Shown: in pieces, positions 1 through 12,960 of the stretch
How the letters are laid out: every line of letters starts with the position of its first letter
Position numbering within the stretch: the first letter of the stretch is position 1
Source of the DNA: Limanda limanda
Lineage: Eukaryota > Chordata > Actinopteri > Pleuronectiformes > Pleuronectidae
NCBI RefSeq assembly: GCF_963576545.1
Contig: NC_083641.1
Location: 19,305,523-19,369,522, forward strand
DNA length: 64,000 nt
Reading direction: 5' to 3'
Notes under the pieces: model-generated
The model's database searches: none
What the model was told of the DNA's origin: nothing
The model's input: only the letters and a program-made list of their open reading frames with translations
Translations under genes and position numbers: made by a program

Positions 1-1560
1 CCCTCAGGAATCCCACGATGTGCGAAGATAGATTTGCGGTGTTTGATCCCAGCTTCTGGTGTTGTGGGTCATCAGAAGTAGTCTGGTTACTTCAAAGAAT
101 CTCAGGAAATAGTCCGTGATGACTAAGTACAGTTTGTCTCCCATCTGAAACGGCTTTGCTCCCACAGTAGACCATGGCCTTGACGGGAACTCCATGGGTA
201 TTTTTTCCTGTTGTCTGTTTGGGCCCGGCCACCTCAGTTGGTGATGCTGTTGCGATCCCAATACAGCTCAGTCAGAATGTCCGCACACTTCTCTGCTGCC
301 AAAACCTAACAGAGCAACTATGAACTGTGAGCTCACGGCTTGGAACACTCTTCCAATTGATATTTGTCTGGCCATCCTGCACTGTTCCACTTCAGCTGCT
401 GCAGTATGACATCATTGTCTCGGTGTGGTCCAAGATCTATGAGTCAGCATCCAGGTTGATCTCCTCCTCCTGAAGACCCTCTGTTGTGCTGTTTACAGGG
501 GCTCTGCACAGCACATCTGCAGTTGAGATCTCTTCACCAGCCACGTGGGATGTGGTGTAGGAAAATCTCATTAAACGCGTATAAAGGTATTGTATAAGTG
601 GAGGCAGCTCATCCATGTTCCTCGAGCCAAGCATTGGGACCAGAAGCTGGTCCCGATGAGGAACCTCTCACAGGCCCATGTGTTGACCAGCAGGTTCTCT
701 TGACACATTCGCTACTGACTTCCACTCCTCATTGTCTCGTCTGTGCAACTGCGCAGAGACGAGTGTCCGCATTTGGGTCATTCAGTACCCAGGCCCACAT
801 ATTTGACTTCCTCAGCAGGTCTCTCTGTGCATGTTTACTCGACCCGGTGAGGTAGAGATTTCCCAAGGTATCTTCTCATCTTGTAAGGTCTGCATTGACC
901 CATAATGTCTCAATGATCTGACCCGGTCGTCCATCTTACACCGAACTCATCCCAGGCCCCTCCAGAATTAGCATTTCTGAAAGTGTTGTGGGGCTGACAG
1001 TATTCCAAAGCACGTATTGTTGTAAGAATACCACCAAATGGGGTGATGAACCTGGTTATTAGGGAGGACTCCTTGGTTGGAGGAATCTACCAAAACTGAT
1101 GTTGGCATCTACCTTTGAAAACTGATTTATTACGCTTGGGGAGGTCAGAGCATAATCTTACTCTTGTGCCAGGACCTCTTCACGTTTGAGACAACACCTT
1201 TCAGCCCCATGCCATTCAGCTCTTCTTTAGTTTTTGGTTGGAGATGAAGGATGAGGCTCCCCGGTTTCAGTACAACGTTGTACTCCCTCTCCCTCCATCT
1301 TCCCGAGTCTAGGGTGACATTGTCCTCTGAAGTCGTGCTGCAGTGATCAGCAGTGGTGTGCGTAGATCCTCCACGAAGTACATGCCCTCTTTTATGGTTT
1401 TATTCCCCTCACTGACAGCTTTGGTGTACTCGACCATATCATGATGATGTGGACCGATGCGATAGAACGTGATCAACATAATCCTGAAGAAACTGTGAGT
1501 GGACACCAGGGCTGAAAGTAAACGGTAGATGTAGGAAAACCTATCGATGGGTTCAGTCTC
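1..1560 (-). mobile_element. Degenerate Ty3/Gypsy LTR-retrotransposon pol remnant
   Basis: Three short minus-strand reading frames resemble consecutive parts of a Gypsy-type Pol. At 1309-1506 there is a protease-to-RT linker-like stretch (GMYFVEDLRTPLL). At 437-634 there is the end of an RNase H-like domain (DELPPLIQYLYTRLMRFSY, then TADVLCRAPV). At 4-261 there is an integrase-core-like stretch (PSRPWSTVGAKPF, then LVITDYFLRFFEVTRL). The order protease, RNase H, integrase is correct for Ty3/Gypsy on the minus strand. The frames are interrupted by stops and frameshifts, the RT core between about 640 and 1300 is not openly readable, and no LTR is visible in the window. The element runs off the left edge. 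It is an inactive fossil. Confidence 0.75.
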
Positions 1561-3812
1561 TCACGCTGTTGTTGTTGTTTTTCCTGCATTTTAAGCCACT
1601 TCTTTCTCTTTCTTTTATTCCCTATTCATCCCCTTTCTCTCTAAGCCTATACTCACAGTGTGATAAGCCATGGTCCTCCAGACCATACATCATTAATCTA
1701 TGCTAAGACTTATCAGCGAGGAGTCGGGTTGCACATGCATTACCTCTGAGAGTGGCCACACACAGTGGAAAATGAGGAATAATATTTGTGTTGTCCTCCG
1801 ACTCCCTCTTGAACATCACAGCCTCTACTAAACCAAATTTAGGCATGTGAATAAACCTTTTACATAATGCTAATGAAAAACAATTTATTGGACGTGTTTA
1901 GTGTTTATTTAACCCATTCTGTGTATTCTTACTACATTCCACACTTTACACCAGACATTTTGAGCCTTATCCGTAAATAAAGAATAGAAAAGTCACATTT
2001 CGGTATCTAGACTGTATATATTCAATGTTTTTGAAGCTAGGAAATACAAAACAGACATTTCACTTTTATTAAACCCCAGATATGTTTACACACATTCGAT
2101 GACTTGCAAAGTCTCACATATTAAGTGTTCTGGCCATACAAGGCAGCTTCCTCCATAAATTCAATTCCCCAGATATAATGCAGAATTTATGAGGGGGATG
2201 TATACTCATTGATTTGACCTTTTTCTATAGTTGATCCGTCCAGTGAGTAATATAATAACTGGCCATTGATGCAGATGCAGATGTTGCTTACACCAAATCC
2301 ATTTTTGTGTGCGTGTGTATTTGTGTGCACTGTATTTGTGTCCATCGTTGTGCGTGGCTGTCTTCTCTCTCTACACCAGCCTTCTCTCCCTTCAGCCAGG
2401 GGATGTCCCAGCTTTATGATATCTTATTATATTCTGGGAATTAGATATTGGAGCCTATGAACTTCACTATGAACTGCACTGATCACGAAACCAAACAATC
2501 ACAACCCTCGTTTTTTTGAAGAAGCTCCCCACACATGGCTGCTTGCATCATGGGGTCACACCCCATCCACCCATCAGTGGGTTTTAATCATGGATTTAAT
2601 GCTTTTAAGTGCAAACTCCAACCACCCACAAATGTCCCTCTGGAAAGGAAAGCCATCAGTGTTGACTGTCGGCTCTGCCATCGTGTACTGGCAGTATTGG
2701 ATTACACAGGCCACCACCACAATCTCACTCAGACTTTCAGAGTCGGGAGCAGTAAAGGAGCTCTAACGTTTTATGGATCCTGAAGCTCAGGAAGCATCTT
2801 CTTGTGTAAATTCTGACAGAAATGGAAATGGCACTTATTGTGAAAGCTTTGAAAAGCTGTCTGGTGTGTCGCCATAACAAATTTGCTTTCAACAATAGTG
2901 GAAACAGGACTCAGTGTCACAGGGCAATATAGGCACCCCCTTATGCATTATTTAAAGAGGTAAATAAAGTTACACAGCTCAAACAGTTTCAGTTGATTGA
3001 CAAAAAATGAAGTGGCAGCAATTTTGATAATTGATTGGTTTAGTTTTTAAAGCAAAATTGCCAAAAATGTACTTGATCCAGCTTCTGAAATGTAAATATC
3101 TGCTTATTTTGTAAACCAGTGTTTTTTAGAAACATTCATATGGACATAATCACTGTTCTGTGGCTTTTTTTGGCCGAATAATGTCTAAGAATTGTCTGAG
3201 GTGGAGCCAACATGAGCATGTATGCGTAATTTCTCCAGAATATTACACTCCCATGCTGATAATGTATAAATTAACAGACTCACCAAGTATTAAAATTGAT
3301 ATTCATTCCTTCCCCCACTTGCAGCACCACATCAGGGGTTACTGAGGTTACTGAGAGAGAAAAAAAAATCTAAATCTTCTTCCTTTTGGATGCAAATTCA
3401 ATAAAGAATAAATAAAGAATAGCAGGTCTACGGAGCCCAGCGGAATATTTAGAGTAAGAAAGGAGGAGAATCTGACAGAAGAAAAACTGTTTCACGGTGC
3501 CACTGAAAATCGAGCTGCTGAAGTAAAACTTAATGCGATTGTACCGGAGCCAAATTAGCTGTCCCCAAACACAAAGGGCGTCGATTCCAGGCGCCTTCGC
3601 TTATTTTATAATCTCCATCACTTCAACCCAAGCGGTCATTTGCATACAAAAGGAGCGTAATCCCCTATAATCTTACAGAACACGCACATTTTTCTCAGCC
3701 TCCTCCTTTATTCTGGACATTCAGGATTATAATTGCACTTGAGTTTGTATCTCAGCAGGACGATCACCCTGATGGTATTAAAATAAGAATACTATATTGT
3801 CTTGCTCCTCGG
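1561..3812. other. Gene-free stretch, right part probably C3orf80 3' UTR
   Basis: No coding exon or clear transposon was recognised. Short open frames here (for example 2266-2460 and 2535-2783) have no recognisable domains. The part nearest C3orf80 (about 3,540-3,800) is less AT-rich and would be the 3' UTR of that minus-strand gene. Its exact end cannot be placed. Confidence 0.5.
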
Positions 3813-4487
3813 TCACACTGAGTTCCGGGATGTCCTCGGGCCGGGTTGGGGTCCCGACAGCTCCAGGACGTCCCGCCTCGGCTCCCCAGCCCTCTGCCCG
3901 GATCCTCGCCCTCTCCCCGGGCCGCTGCTGCTCTCATGCTCCGCCAGCAGGTGATCATCCGACCGGTCCCTGTGCATCTCCTGCATGCTCTCCTCGTACG
4001 TGGGCAGGTATTTGACCTCGTCGTAGGCCGGCAGGCTGCAGGGGGAGGTGAAGTCCCCCAGGCTGTACTCCGGGTACCGGTCCAGCAGGGAGTCCTGGGA
4101 CGCGGAGGCGGACGCGTGCCCGGGGAACAGTGCGGGCTCCTCGCTGCGGTGGTCGCTGCTGTGCGGGATCCTGCGGGGCCGCGGGCAGATGATCCGCTGG
4201 ATGAAGTAGCCCATGGCGAAGAGCAGCAGGAGGATGAGGATGCCCGACAGCTTCCGAGTGAACCAGCCCACGTTGTCGAAGAAGATGTGGATGGGCAGCT
4301 TGCAGCAGCGCACCGCCCCGGAGCTGCTGTTCCCGGCCCCGAGGGGGGGGCAGCACTGCTGGCCGTCCCCGCACTGGATGTCCCCGCAGCTCCGGAGTGC
4401 GGTGCAGGCGTGGACCAGGCAGGCAGACAGGAGGGTGCCCGTGGCCCCGCGGGGGGTCCTGCAGCCGCCCGGGAAGCTGGGCATCAT
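3813..4487 (-). CDS. c3orf80: C3orf80-like single-pass membrane protein
   Basis: A single-exon frame of 224 codons. Residues about 11-32 look like a signal peptide. Residues 34-62 form a short Cys-rich ectodomain (CGDIQCGDGQQCC, then CCKLP) with one N-glycosylation motif (NSSS, about 53). The segment LPIHIFFDNVGWFTRKLSG (64-82) runs into one transmembrane helix (about 82-98, ILILLLLFAMGYF). The cytoplasmic tail carries a QDSLLD motif (131-136) and paired LPxY motifs (LPAYDEVKYLPTYEE, 152-166), which could bind WW domains. This matches what I recall of human C3orf80, a single-exon uncharacterised membrane protein of similar length, and the position next to il12a agrees with human 3q25. Two adjacent ATGs (4487 and 4484) could start it. 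Function is unknown. High GC content explains the long false frames on other strands here. Confidence 0.87.
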   Translation of the reverse strand: MMPSFPGGCRTPRGATGTLLSACLVHACTALRSCGDIQCGDGQQCCPPLGAGNSSSGAVRCCKLPIHIFFDNVGWFTRKLSGILILLLLFAMGYFIQRIICPRPRRIPHSSDHRSEEPALFPGHASASASQDSLLDRYPEYSLGDFTSPCSLPAYDEVKYLPTYEESMQEMHRDRSDDHLLAEHESSSGPGRGRGSGQRAGEPRRDVLELSGPQPGPRTSRNSV

Positions 4488-4544
4488 GTCTGGAGCTCCA
4501 GGGACGTTTCCCCCGTGCGTGTGGTGATGTTAAAGTCCGATAAG

Positions 4545-4661
<117 letters not shown>

Positions 4662-6257
4662 AAGCCCACAGGTCTGCCTTCCTCTCCAGATGTGCACTAA
4701 TCACAATCTCTCCCCCAGAAGCTGCAGAGAGGAGCGGGACAGCAGGTGCTTCTCCCCCCCCCCGGTGAGGACCTGTCTGTGGGCTGATGATGGGATGGTG
4801 GTGATGATGGGATGGAGTGATGATGAGATTCATGAATAATCTCCCATCATTAGCATCAGTTTCTCAGCGTGTCCTTGAAATCCAGCCACACACATCTGGT
4901 CTCCAGCAGTTGACATTGTCCTCGTCCTGCTTCCCATCAGCAGCCTCTCTCTCCTCTGATGGGAGGACAGTGTGAAGCAGAGCCCAGTGGTCTGTGCTGG
5001 TGTCAGTTCCGACTCATGGACAGGTGGGAGGAGGGGGTGACACCCAGTGGTGGAGAGTAACTGAGTAACCTGCGTTTACTCGAGTACTTCAATGCACTTT
5101 ACAAGTTTAGTATTCCTCCACTCACCCTAACCTAACCTGTTTCAAATATGTTTATTGGGAAACCAATCACTTAACAGAGAAATTAACAGTCGACAGTTAT
5201 GTTTCCTTTGTTTTTTACAGAAGGTGAAAAAGTAATCCCTGACAAAAAAGACAAATGACAAAAAAGAACAGTAAGTAAACAAGCAATGCCCTGCATCAAC
5301 AAAACAGATGAAACAAAAAGGACAGGACAAAAAAGAAAAGAAAAAAGACAACAGTGTGTACCCTCCCATCACCCTAACCTAACCTAATCACGTTATGGTG
5401 TTCTTCTTTAATTTAATGGCTTCCCTTTTTATATGGGACTGTTTTATTGGCACTTTTTCACCACAAGACAAACAATACAAATGCTTCCATTGCATCAAGC
5501 GACAAAAAATGCCAGTCAGCAGCAAGGTGGGCATAATGGGAGACTGCCCCTTCCACCAAGAGGGTGACAGGTATAAAGGAGAGCTTTAGTTTTAATGGGA
5601 TGGTTCACCCAAAAACGAAAATTCACTCATTATCTTCTCACCACGATGCAGATGAAGGTTCTGGAGTTTCAGTTTATTGGATCTGGCTGCAATGCTTTTT
5701 ACCCTTGATGCTCCAAAAGTGTTTTGTGGACTCAAACGCTTCACCCACCCCAAAAGGAAAAATACTCAAACTTCAAAATAACGACTTAATTCTCGTAAAC
5801 TTACGATTTTTGTCTAGAAATGTATTTTTTTCTTTTTCAGTGAATCCCTAATACTTAGTCATACGGTGTCATCTGGTGCTTTTTTCAAAATACACATTCA
5901 AATCACGCCCCGCCCTCACTCCCCATCACCTGGTTCTGTTCAGCCAATCAGATTGTGTCCCGCTCCGGGCTGACCCCGCCTTTCAACCTTTAAATACGAA
6001 AGAGTAACAGTCATGAGGGCGCCTCCCTGTGGAGAGGAGTGTGTCACACAGCATCGGGTCAAACAAACAGCTCAATGCGGATTGAACAATCATTGTGTAG
6101 AAGGGGACACATGTATTTTATGTAGAGCACTATTTCACTGTGATGCATTTAAAGTGTTAAGGATTCATGTTTATGAAATTAGGAAGTAAACAGGGAAGTC
6201 ACTTTTGGAGGGAAACTGCAAAGGCCTCACCTCAAGGCCTGTCCTTACCTGTAAAAA

Positions 6258-6327
6258 GAGGAGGAGGAGGAGGAGGAGGAGGAGGAGGAGGAGGAGGAGG
6301 AGGAGGAGGAGGAGGAGGAGGAGGAGG
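6258..6327. repeat. (GAG)n trinucleotide microsatellite
   Basis: About 23 uninterrupted GAG/AGG units, purine-only on the plus strand. Not inside a recognised gene. Confidence 0.97.
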
Positions 6328-9300
6328 CTGGTTGCGCTGAAAAAGAAGGTTTTTATGTTGTTGTTTTAACTGTTACTGCCACAGCAAACGCTTTCCTTCT
6401 TTTGATCCCTGCTGTTGAACTTCCAGAGGCCACTAAAAACATGCTGTTTCACTTGTCCGGCTGTTTGTGTGACATTGACGTTGTTTTTATTGCTCTTTCA
6501 TTAAAAGTTAATTTACTCTGTCAAACTTTCACAGTAAAATCCTGGTGAAGGTGAAGTACAGCCAACAGCAGAAGTATGTGTAGTTGGATGATTTGACCTT
6601 CTGCAATTCCGTGAAAAAGGAGGTGCAAATTTACTTATTTTTCGATAAGGAATATGGTTTAAAATGCGTCCATGTTATATCAGAGAACTGTCTGCTCCTG
6701 TGGTAGTGATGCTGTTCTCGTTCTCTAAGGATCCACATACCAAGACAGGTTATGTAATAGTCATTATTATTGTTTGCATGACACTTTCCTAGCCTACAAC
6801 CAAGAAATGGCACTACCCAATACTTAACAAATATTTATTTCACTGCAGTGTAATTGGTCTAATCCCTAAGTGTTACTCTAACTCTGGCATAGTGTTAAAT
6901 GTTTAATTATTTTGAAAATGGAAATCTTAATCTTAGAAAAGTGTGGATCTATAAAAACCCTTCAAAAGTGTTCAAATCAACTCTGTGGGAGTTAATCCAA
7001 CACTGTGCACTCGATGATCATCGTCCCCAAAAGTCTGAACCGTTCTGGATCCTGCATGTGCTCACTGCCAGACGTAACCAATAAATAAGGGGGAATGCCC
7101 CTGATGGAAGACGCCAAGAGATCTACCCCTCTCATAAAAAATGGATTGTTCCTGCAGTGCGGCTCGTAGTGGGCGCCATTAGAAGAGTGTTGGGATTCCC
7201 ATTAGTCGGGCAAGGTGAACCGTGTGTCTCCATCTCTGATGAACATAACCGTTAAACTGAATCTCCAGTTGTCTCCTTGCCCGACGTGTTAATTCACACT
7301 AAAGATGTCTCTCTGGATGAGATCCAAGAACGACAGATAGCTCTGTACTGAAAAAATTAATTGATTGACTTCATCCTTCAGATTCCTTTGTTGTATTGCG
7401 AAGAATCAGTGATTGTATAAATAGATATCTGCTGTGGTTGTATAGATTGGCCAGGGTCACTTTTAAGAGCTACATTTCCTCATTGGATCCGAATGGATAA
7501 TGGCTTCTTTTCCTCTGTGAATAGGATTTATGATATTAAGACAGATCAGAGAAACCTACGGCTAAAGTATTATGAATAAAGGGGATGTCGGGGATGAGAT
7601 GCCTGTTTTACAGTCTTCATGGTGTAAATCCTGTAGCGAATCCCCCAACGTCTTCATGTCCCTAATTGCCTGTGTGCATCCCTTTGTGTCCTCAACCAGG
7701 CCTAATGCACAATTCTCCAAATCTAATTTCTGGCGCATTATGACGTAAAACTCAGCAGAAGGGTAGCTTCGTGCAGACTAATTTATGCAGCATCGTATTT
7801 CTTTCTGTCATCCACCCCTATTAGGGAAACATGATCGCAGGGCCCCCTTCTCAAACCAAATAACTAAACACACAATCAATAACCTTCAGGACCTCGGGCT
7901 CTGAGTGTCGAGCTCACAAACCCTTTTTCAGTCCAGTGTTGCCAAGACCTTCCCAGCACTTCTGCTATTCTGCTGCTCTTATTGACATGTGTAGAGAACA
8001 ATTGCTATTTTTGTTCCCAGCTTCCACTCTCCACAGAGCCCGCACAGAAGAGAATTACCACAATATCCACTTTCAGTAAAGGTTGACCCCCCCCTCTCTT
8101 ATGAATTACTAACCCGTATGAGCTTGGATGTTATATAATAAAATAAAGAACTTTATTCTCCCCAAAGAAAATGGAAAGAATAAATGAAAGAACATCATAT
8201 TTCCACTGATCACAAGGATTCAACAACGATATATTTAAAAAAGCAATATTCACTTCCTTTTTTTCTCTTCTCTCTCTGAATATTTCTCTGTCTGAAGTCT
8301 GTTTCTAATCCACCACATCCTGCCTCCGTTTCTCCTCTTCCCCCTGAAATACACCACAAAGTGCTGTTCTTGTTTGAGATGGATTGATTGAATAAAATCT
8401 CTCTCTGCTGCCCCACCACCGCCACCACCCTCCACGTTGTCCGTCCATGCAGGAGCAGCTTTCAGGAAAACACAGCCAACTAATTGGAAACCAACTTCAT
8501 CCCAAGGAAACAAAACAGCAGCATATCCCCACCTTTTCTTATAATACATTGTATATTTATAGAAAGGGAAGTTGTGAGTCTTTGCGGCACAGAGACCTCG
8601 ATACTAAGATCTAGAATCTGGTTAAACAGTGAGAAGTTTATACACAACAGATCTTTTAACGCAACACAAAGGCAACTTTACGCACTTAACCCAATAATTA
8701 GAAGTTGTAGCCTCCTGACAGTTAAAGTGATAACACACCCACTACAGTATTTCAGTGTTGTAAATGTCGTGTGCAGTATGCTTCCATTAATCCGGCACAA
8801 AGGTCTCTTGTGTTGTGCTTAATAATTCAGTCTTATGGGGTCCATTAGTCCTGTGCAATGATGAATGGCAGCGTTCATATTCATCTGTCAGTGCCGCTGA
8901 TGTACGGACCGCCCAACGGTCAATGTCACGATTATTACGTTTGCATTAATTATGAAACAAAGAGAGTACTGTTGGGCCGCGGGCTTTGTTAATGGACCCA
9001 CTGATGGTTCTCGGTTTCACTTTGTTTGCACCAGAGCAGGAGTCACAACCTCAGGGTTACTGCCTCGAGACCCACCTCGGCCCCTCCGGCCCTCCAGCGT
9101 ACAGTATCCCAGCAGCGTTTGGTGTCCACACCATAACATGGAGAAAGCCCCGGAGCGTGTGGAAGAGAAGCTGTGGGTTATGTCTGACTTTGCAGACTGC
9201 TGGAGAAACGGTGCTTGTTCAATCTGAGTGTAAATGCTGCTTTCAGGGCCCAGAGTTTGCAGGATCCGTGCGTGGGTGTCATCAGCGCCTGTGTATTCCC

Positions 9301-9810
9301 ATCAGCTCGAGCTCTAATAAAAAGCAGGGGGCTGCAGTCAGCGTAGATTGTGTGAATCCAGAAAGTCCCACACCGCAGCTATTTCACACCCACGTACTTC
9401 CTCTAATCTTATCGCTCAGTTGGCTCGGAGGCCTTTAAGTGTACGGGATTGTGCGTGTGCGTTGAGAGTATGCGTGACTATATTTATCTTTGAGTTTGTT
9501 TGTGTGGGCGTCTTGGTGAAGTTTCAAGCGTTTTTTTTCGTTTTTTTTCCCCCCCTTCAGATTTGAGCATTCCAAGGGACAAAATGTGGCAGAGCGGGAC
9601 CGGACAAACGGGGACGAGAAGGGAAGGACGTTTCACAAAAGGCTGTGGGACTCGACACAAGTGTGGATGTGTTCACTCCTGGCAAATATGTTTGGAAGAA
9701 AGAGCGCGCTCGTTAGCTTCATGCGCAGTTCACCCGGCACTGTGTTGTTTTTGGCTTGCAGATGAATCAGAATCCTTCGAGAAGAAAGAGTCAAAAACTG
9801 CACTTGAAGG

Positions 9811-9840
9811 CCCCCCCCCCCCCCCCCCCAAAAAAAAAAA
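9811..9840. repeat. Poly-C (19) followed by poly-A (11)
   Basis: A homopolymer C run at 9811-9829 abutting an A run at 9830-9840. The exact lengths may be affected by sequencing error. Confidence 0.95.
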
Positions 9841-12318
9841 TCCATCATCTGTCTCCTGGGAACCGCCCTCTCTCTCTTTGCTCTTCATAAATATGATGAG
9901 TTGGGAGCTTTGTGCTGAGCGGAGCCTTTTGATTTACGCTGAATAACTGTATAAGATTGCCCATGTGATGATCTTAGGCCGTAATACACCGGCTATCATT
10001 AAAACAGGTTTGATGGGTAATAGCACTAAGTGATTTGACTCAGCAGCATCGCTTTCCTTTCGAATGGGGACATTCTGTTGCCAGGAAACATTTTATACAT
10101 TATACTTCATATCTCTTAACCTTAAGGAAACACTGCTCTTCCACGCCGCCGGACATAACCAACCCCAGCACACCGCTCCCTGTGAGAAATGATGTGTTAG
10201 TTGAGTGTTGATTTAGACGTTGTGGACTTCCAGAGGAGAGAGCGTTTTTTCTGCTGCATTAAACTGTGTCTTATTATTTCGCTGACGGGTTAGATTCACA
10301 GTGACCTCCCGTAATTGAACAATTATACTCGACTGACGCTTTTCATTATGTCGCCTGTTTGCTCAAGTTTTGAAATTCTCCGCATTTTACACGGATCTGA
10401 TTGACACAACCCCCGCAGACGGATTTTATGGGGGGGAAAGTTCTCATCAGAGGTACACTCAGCATTTCCAAGACGTTTGAAAGCCCCCGAAACCCAGCCC
10501 AAAAAATAAGTACGACCTCATTTTCCCCCTATAAGATAACACGTCTACAAACACCCAGCTGCAGGTGACTCAGATCCTGGGTCTCACACACACTCACACC
10601 AGACAGACACCTGGAGGTTAAATATAGGATCACGTTTTTTCCCATTCCCACATGTTGTGTAGTGGAGGCGGAGGCAGGGGATTTTTGACCCCCTGCCTCC
10701 TCACTGTACTATCCGCTGAGTCACTCCAAAAGGAGGTGGGGTGGCTGGGGTGGGGGTCTGCGTCTCAGAAGGCGACTAGACTGTGGCCTTCACTTGCGTC
10801 CCCTCCCACCAAAACCCCCACATTGCATCCAAGGGCTCGTCCTCCTGCGGCGGCGGTGGTGGCGTTTCCTTAGGGCGAGAAAGGAGAGAAAGGTCATGAC
10901 AGAACAAACATTACATAGAAATGCTGATGGGCTTAGTGTAATAAAGAAAAAAACAAGTATGTGTGTGTGTGGGGGGGGTTGTGTAAGACATAGGAGGGTT
11001 TAAAATATTGTGATAGTAGGGCTGACTAAGGGCAGTCAACTCAAGGACATGCATCCACGTTCCCAGGAGAGGGTGCAGATGCTAACCCCTCGTTTTTTCC
11101 CCCGAGTCGCTGAACACATGGCCTCCGCTCTTCTGTGACATCTCAGCATCCAGTTTTATGTGGACAGGAAATCTGTTAATGCGTAAAAATGCTCAGCTAT
11201 CAGGGCCAATCCCCTCTGGTGAGAGGGGGAACAATGAGTCCCAAGTCCTGCTCAGTAAGACTGTGTAGGTGTTGAATCCAAACACTCAACATCAAGGACA
11301 GATGTGGCTCACTCCTTTGAAAACGCACAAAAGGCAAAGACTTACAAGCTTAAAAATGTTTTTGGGACAAACTCTGTTGTGTTTCTCAAAGAACCTTCGA
11401 TCTCTGAAAACAAGTTATTTTAGCTACTGTGTTGTGAGGCTTCATTTCTTTCACCCTGTGGTTTCAGCGATTTCTCTGACAAACTTTTGATTCCCATGAA
11501 GATGCCAGGGTGGCCAAAGTTATCATGTATTTTAAAAGTTGAGAAACTGTCAAAAAAATTGTATATATGACTTGAAACTGACTTTTTAAAGTGAATATTG
11601 GGACAAAAGAGGTTTAAATGGTCAAATTTTGCAGTGCTAGTAGATTTGTTCCAGGGCTTTGTATGTAAAGTAGTCAGTTGTTCCACCTCTTTGGTCCAGA
11701 CTCAGATTGATTAAATGTATTCATATTTTCTCATTTAAATCACAAAGCACTGACCAAAGCATGCACTGTGGGTGAGAGGAAGGAAGCGTGAGAGACCAAG
11801 GGACTGTGCAGTAAAGCTGAAAAGCTACAGCCCACAAGTCCTGTAATGAGTCAAGCTGCACTAAATTCCACACAGTCGTAGATATAAGTCCACGAAATAT
11901 GTCAGATTTTTTGATTGAGATTCATAAATTATTGGTGAAAACATGCCCTATCGTGAAATGTTAACAAAAATTTTAAAAAAATCCCTTGGTCCAGATCAGC
12001 ACCAAAAATAAAATAATTCTTTCTTTGATAATGTCCCATCTGTCCATTACATTTTGTGGAAATCTGTTCAGTTGTTTTTTTGCGTAATCCTGCTGACAAA
12101 CAAACAAACCAACAAACAAATGGCCAGTGATGAAAACACCACCTCCTTGTCGGAGCTTATTAAGATAAAGGAGAAACAAATGCAGGCCTTTAGTGTTTCA
12201 ATCCACAGGAGTTGTCTGCTTTACAATCAGATCAGAACCCATGAAACATTTTTCCTTTGTTGATCCAAAACCAAGTATGTAAATAAAACAGCAATGCTCT
12301 GCTGTTGTATTTACATGT

Positions 12319-12339
12319 GGGGGGGGGGGGGGGGGGGGG
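12319..12339. repeat. Poly-G tract of 21
   Basis: An uninterrupted run of G. It could form a G-quadruplex, and its length is prone to sequencing error. Confidence 0.95.
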
Positions 12340-12902
12340 CACAATGTTGATTGCACTGGAACGAATTTTAGAGAACTGGCAACTCTAGGGCCTATGCATT
12401 ATACATTATGGTTGTACGGGATTGAATGAGGCTGCCACTGAAATCTCTCATGGCTGGACGATCTCCAGGAGCTCTCTCCCGTTTTCTCTGTGCAAACGTG
12501 AAGCTCTTTGTCCGTAGTTCACCTCTCTCACACGTCTCTGCACCGGGCTGCAGTTCTTACAATGGTCCTTTCCAGTGATAAACTCAGTGCGGATGGAAAA
12601 GAGGCCCATTGAAACTGAAAGGATGTGAAGCTCCTCATCTCCAGAGTGAGAGGACACCCCATTGTGCGTCTGTGCCTGTGAGTGAATACATGCATGTTAT
12701 GTGTCCTCGACCGAGCATCTTTATACGTGGTGTGTGTTTGTGCGTACTATTTTGAGTGTGTGTGTGTGTGGTGGATAATGAGTCTGCACGATGAGGGCTC
12801 ATGTTAACCCTCTAGGGTGTGTGACATCATCGTTTTCAAACAGGTTTGTCGATTGAAAAAAAAAAGCCAAGTCATAGTGCACACAAACACGCACGCACAA
12901 GT

Positions 12903-12904
<2 letters not shown>

Positions 12905-12958
<54 letters not shown>
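12905..12958. repeat. (CA)n microsatellite
   Basis: About 27 CA units in intergenic sequence. Confidence 0.96.

Positions 12959-12960
<2 letters not shown>

Noticed and set aside
1..1560. Retrovirus-like insertion
   Set aside because: The Pol words are those of Ty3/Gypsy retrotransposons, with no envelope-like frame and no LTR visible; treated as a dead retrotransposon.
8952..9438. Overlapping frames of 91 and 150 codons in the intergenic region
   Set aside because: No domain, no splice context and no second copy; probably chance.
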